DNA from: Holophagales bacterium | GTDB taxonomy: Bacteria; Acidobacteriota; Holophagae; Holophagales; Holophagaceae | Reading direction: 5' to 3' | Length of the DNA stretch: 6,280 nt | Assembly (NCBI GenBank): GCA_031256155.1 | Contig: JAIRRD010000059.1 | Span: 1-6,280, forward strand | Shown here: positions 5,827 through 6,280 of the stretch, piece after piece | Position numbering within the stretch: position 1 is the first letter of the stretch | Layout of the letters: the number at the start of each line of letters is the position of its first letter | Translations under genes and position numbers: made by a program | Notes under the pieces: model-generated | The model's input: only the letters and a program-made list of their open reading frames with translations | Database searches by the model: none | Told to the model about the DNA's origin: nothing

Positions 5827-6280
5827 AACCATTGACCACGATTTTGGAATTCAGCGTCTGTATTTTACTTTTTCAAGCGGCGTTTCGCTGGCCAGGCCAG
5901 GTTGGAGGCGCACTGGAAGCGCTTGCTGTCCTTTTGCTGCCTGTGCTTTTAGTCCGTGCCATGTACAGAGGTCGGCGCTGGTATGCAATCTGGGCCTCTC
6001 TTTTTGTCAGCGTAATGCTGCTGACAATCTGGATGCCGCCAACTATTGCCGTCAAAGGAGGAATACCAGCAGGATTGTCCTGGTTTGCCGGAATTTTACT
6101 TTGGACTTATGACAGTCTGCCTCCTTTCCTCGCGTTGCTTTTAGCTAGATTTATCTGGGGGAAAATTCAGGGATGGCGCGGATTCGCGGCGGCAGCTTGC
6201 TGTGCGGCACTGGTGATGGTGATGTGTGATTCCTGGTTACTGCACATATATCCCTGGACATGGGCTTCGGCTTTGGCCAG
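5823..6280 (+). CDS. lnt: Probable apolipoprotein N-acyltransferase, N-terminal membrane part (3'-truncated)
   Basis: The frame starts at TTG 5823 and stays open to the window edge, giving 152 residues of a hydrophobic protein. About five membrane segments are suggested (roughly 5-20, 27-44, 54-71, 84-111 and 120-140), separated by basic patches such as RAMYRGRRW. The stretch WMPPTIAVKGGIPAGLSWF (70-88), LLARFIW (106-112) and DSWLLHIYPW (136-145) matches the spacing and key residues of E. coli Lnt: W-x4-IA-xx-GG-x-P, then LSRLW, then ELR-type residues ahead of FPW. Lnt adds the third acyl chain to the N-terminal cysteine of lipoprotein precursors in the inner membrane. The catalytic Glu-Lys-Cys nitrilase domain would lie beyond the window, so activity cannot be judged. 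Another polytopic membrane protein with a similar N-terminal part is the main alternative. The start is supported by AAGGGG 5 bases upstream and by the TTGA overlap with the methyltransferase gene. Confidence 0.68.
   Translation, partial: MKPLTTILEFSVCILLFQAAFRWPGQVGGALEALAVLLLPVLLVRAMYRGRRWYAIWASLFVSVMLLTIWMPPTIAVKGGIPAGLSWFAGILLWTYDSLPPFLALLLARFIWGKIQGWRGFAAAACCAALVMVMCDSWLLHIYPWTWASALA

Noticed and set aside
5783..6112. A 109-codon plus-strand ORF over the lnt-like gene start
   Set aside because: It is in a different frame from the hydrophobic Lnt-like protein, which has a proper ribosome site and recognisable motifs.

Overview
The window is a compact, one-strand chromosomal segment with six protein genes. 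In order they are the 3' part of an M16-family zinc peptidase, rlmN, ftsA, ftsZ, a SpoU/TrmH-family RNA 2'-O-methyltransferase, and the 5' part of a membrane protein that looks like apolipoprotein N-acyltransferase (lnt). All genes read left to right. No tRNA, rRNA, CRISPR array, insertion sequence or phage gene was seen, and no stretch over 300 bases lacks a gene.

Organism. FtsA plus FtsZ together with an Lnt-like protein indicates a bacterium, probably one with an outer membrane and lipoprotein N-acylation. Base composition is close to balanced. The division proteins are clearly orthologous to FtsA and FtsZ but divergent at several normally conserved nucleotide-binding positions. That divergence, the gene order and the M16 peptidase style loosely suggest the Planctomycetes-Verrucomicrobia-Chlamydiae group (for example Lentisphaerae, Kiritimatiellota or Verrucomicrobia). 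This placement is an inference from memory of families, not a phylogeny.

Layout. Positions 1-2315 hold the M16 peptidase and rlmN, joined by a 4-base GTGA stop/start overlap. Positions 2316-2481 are the longest intergenic gap (166 bases). It is AT-rich, turns GC-rich just before ftsA, and is the likeliest promoter region for the division genes. Positions 2482-4958 hold ftsA and ftsZ, 23 bases apart. Positions 4959-5040 are an 82-base gap with a weak hairpin. Positions 5041-6280 hold the SpoU methyltransferase and the lnt-like gene, joined by a TTGA overlap with a good ribosome-binding site.

Working together. FtsZ forms the cytokinetic ring. FtsA, through its C-terminal amphipathic helix, should tether FtsZ to the membrane by binding the FtsZ C-terminal peptide, for which a divergent candidate is visible. 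RlmN and the SpoU enzyme modify RNA. The M16 peptidase and Lnt-like protein probably belong to protein processing and envelope biogenesis.

No new biological system was found. The points most worth a second look are a perfect 22-bp palindrome inside the SpoU gene, divergent nucleotide-binding motifs in both FtsA and FtsZ, and tiny ORFs whose stop codons overlap the start codons of both ftsA and ftsZ.
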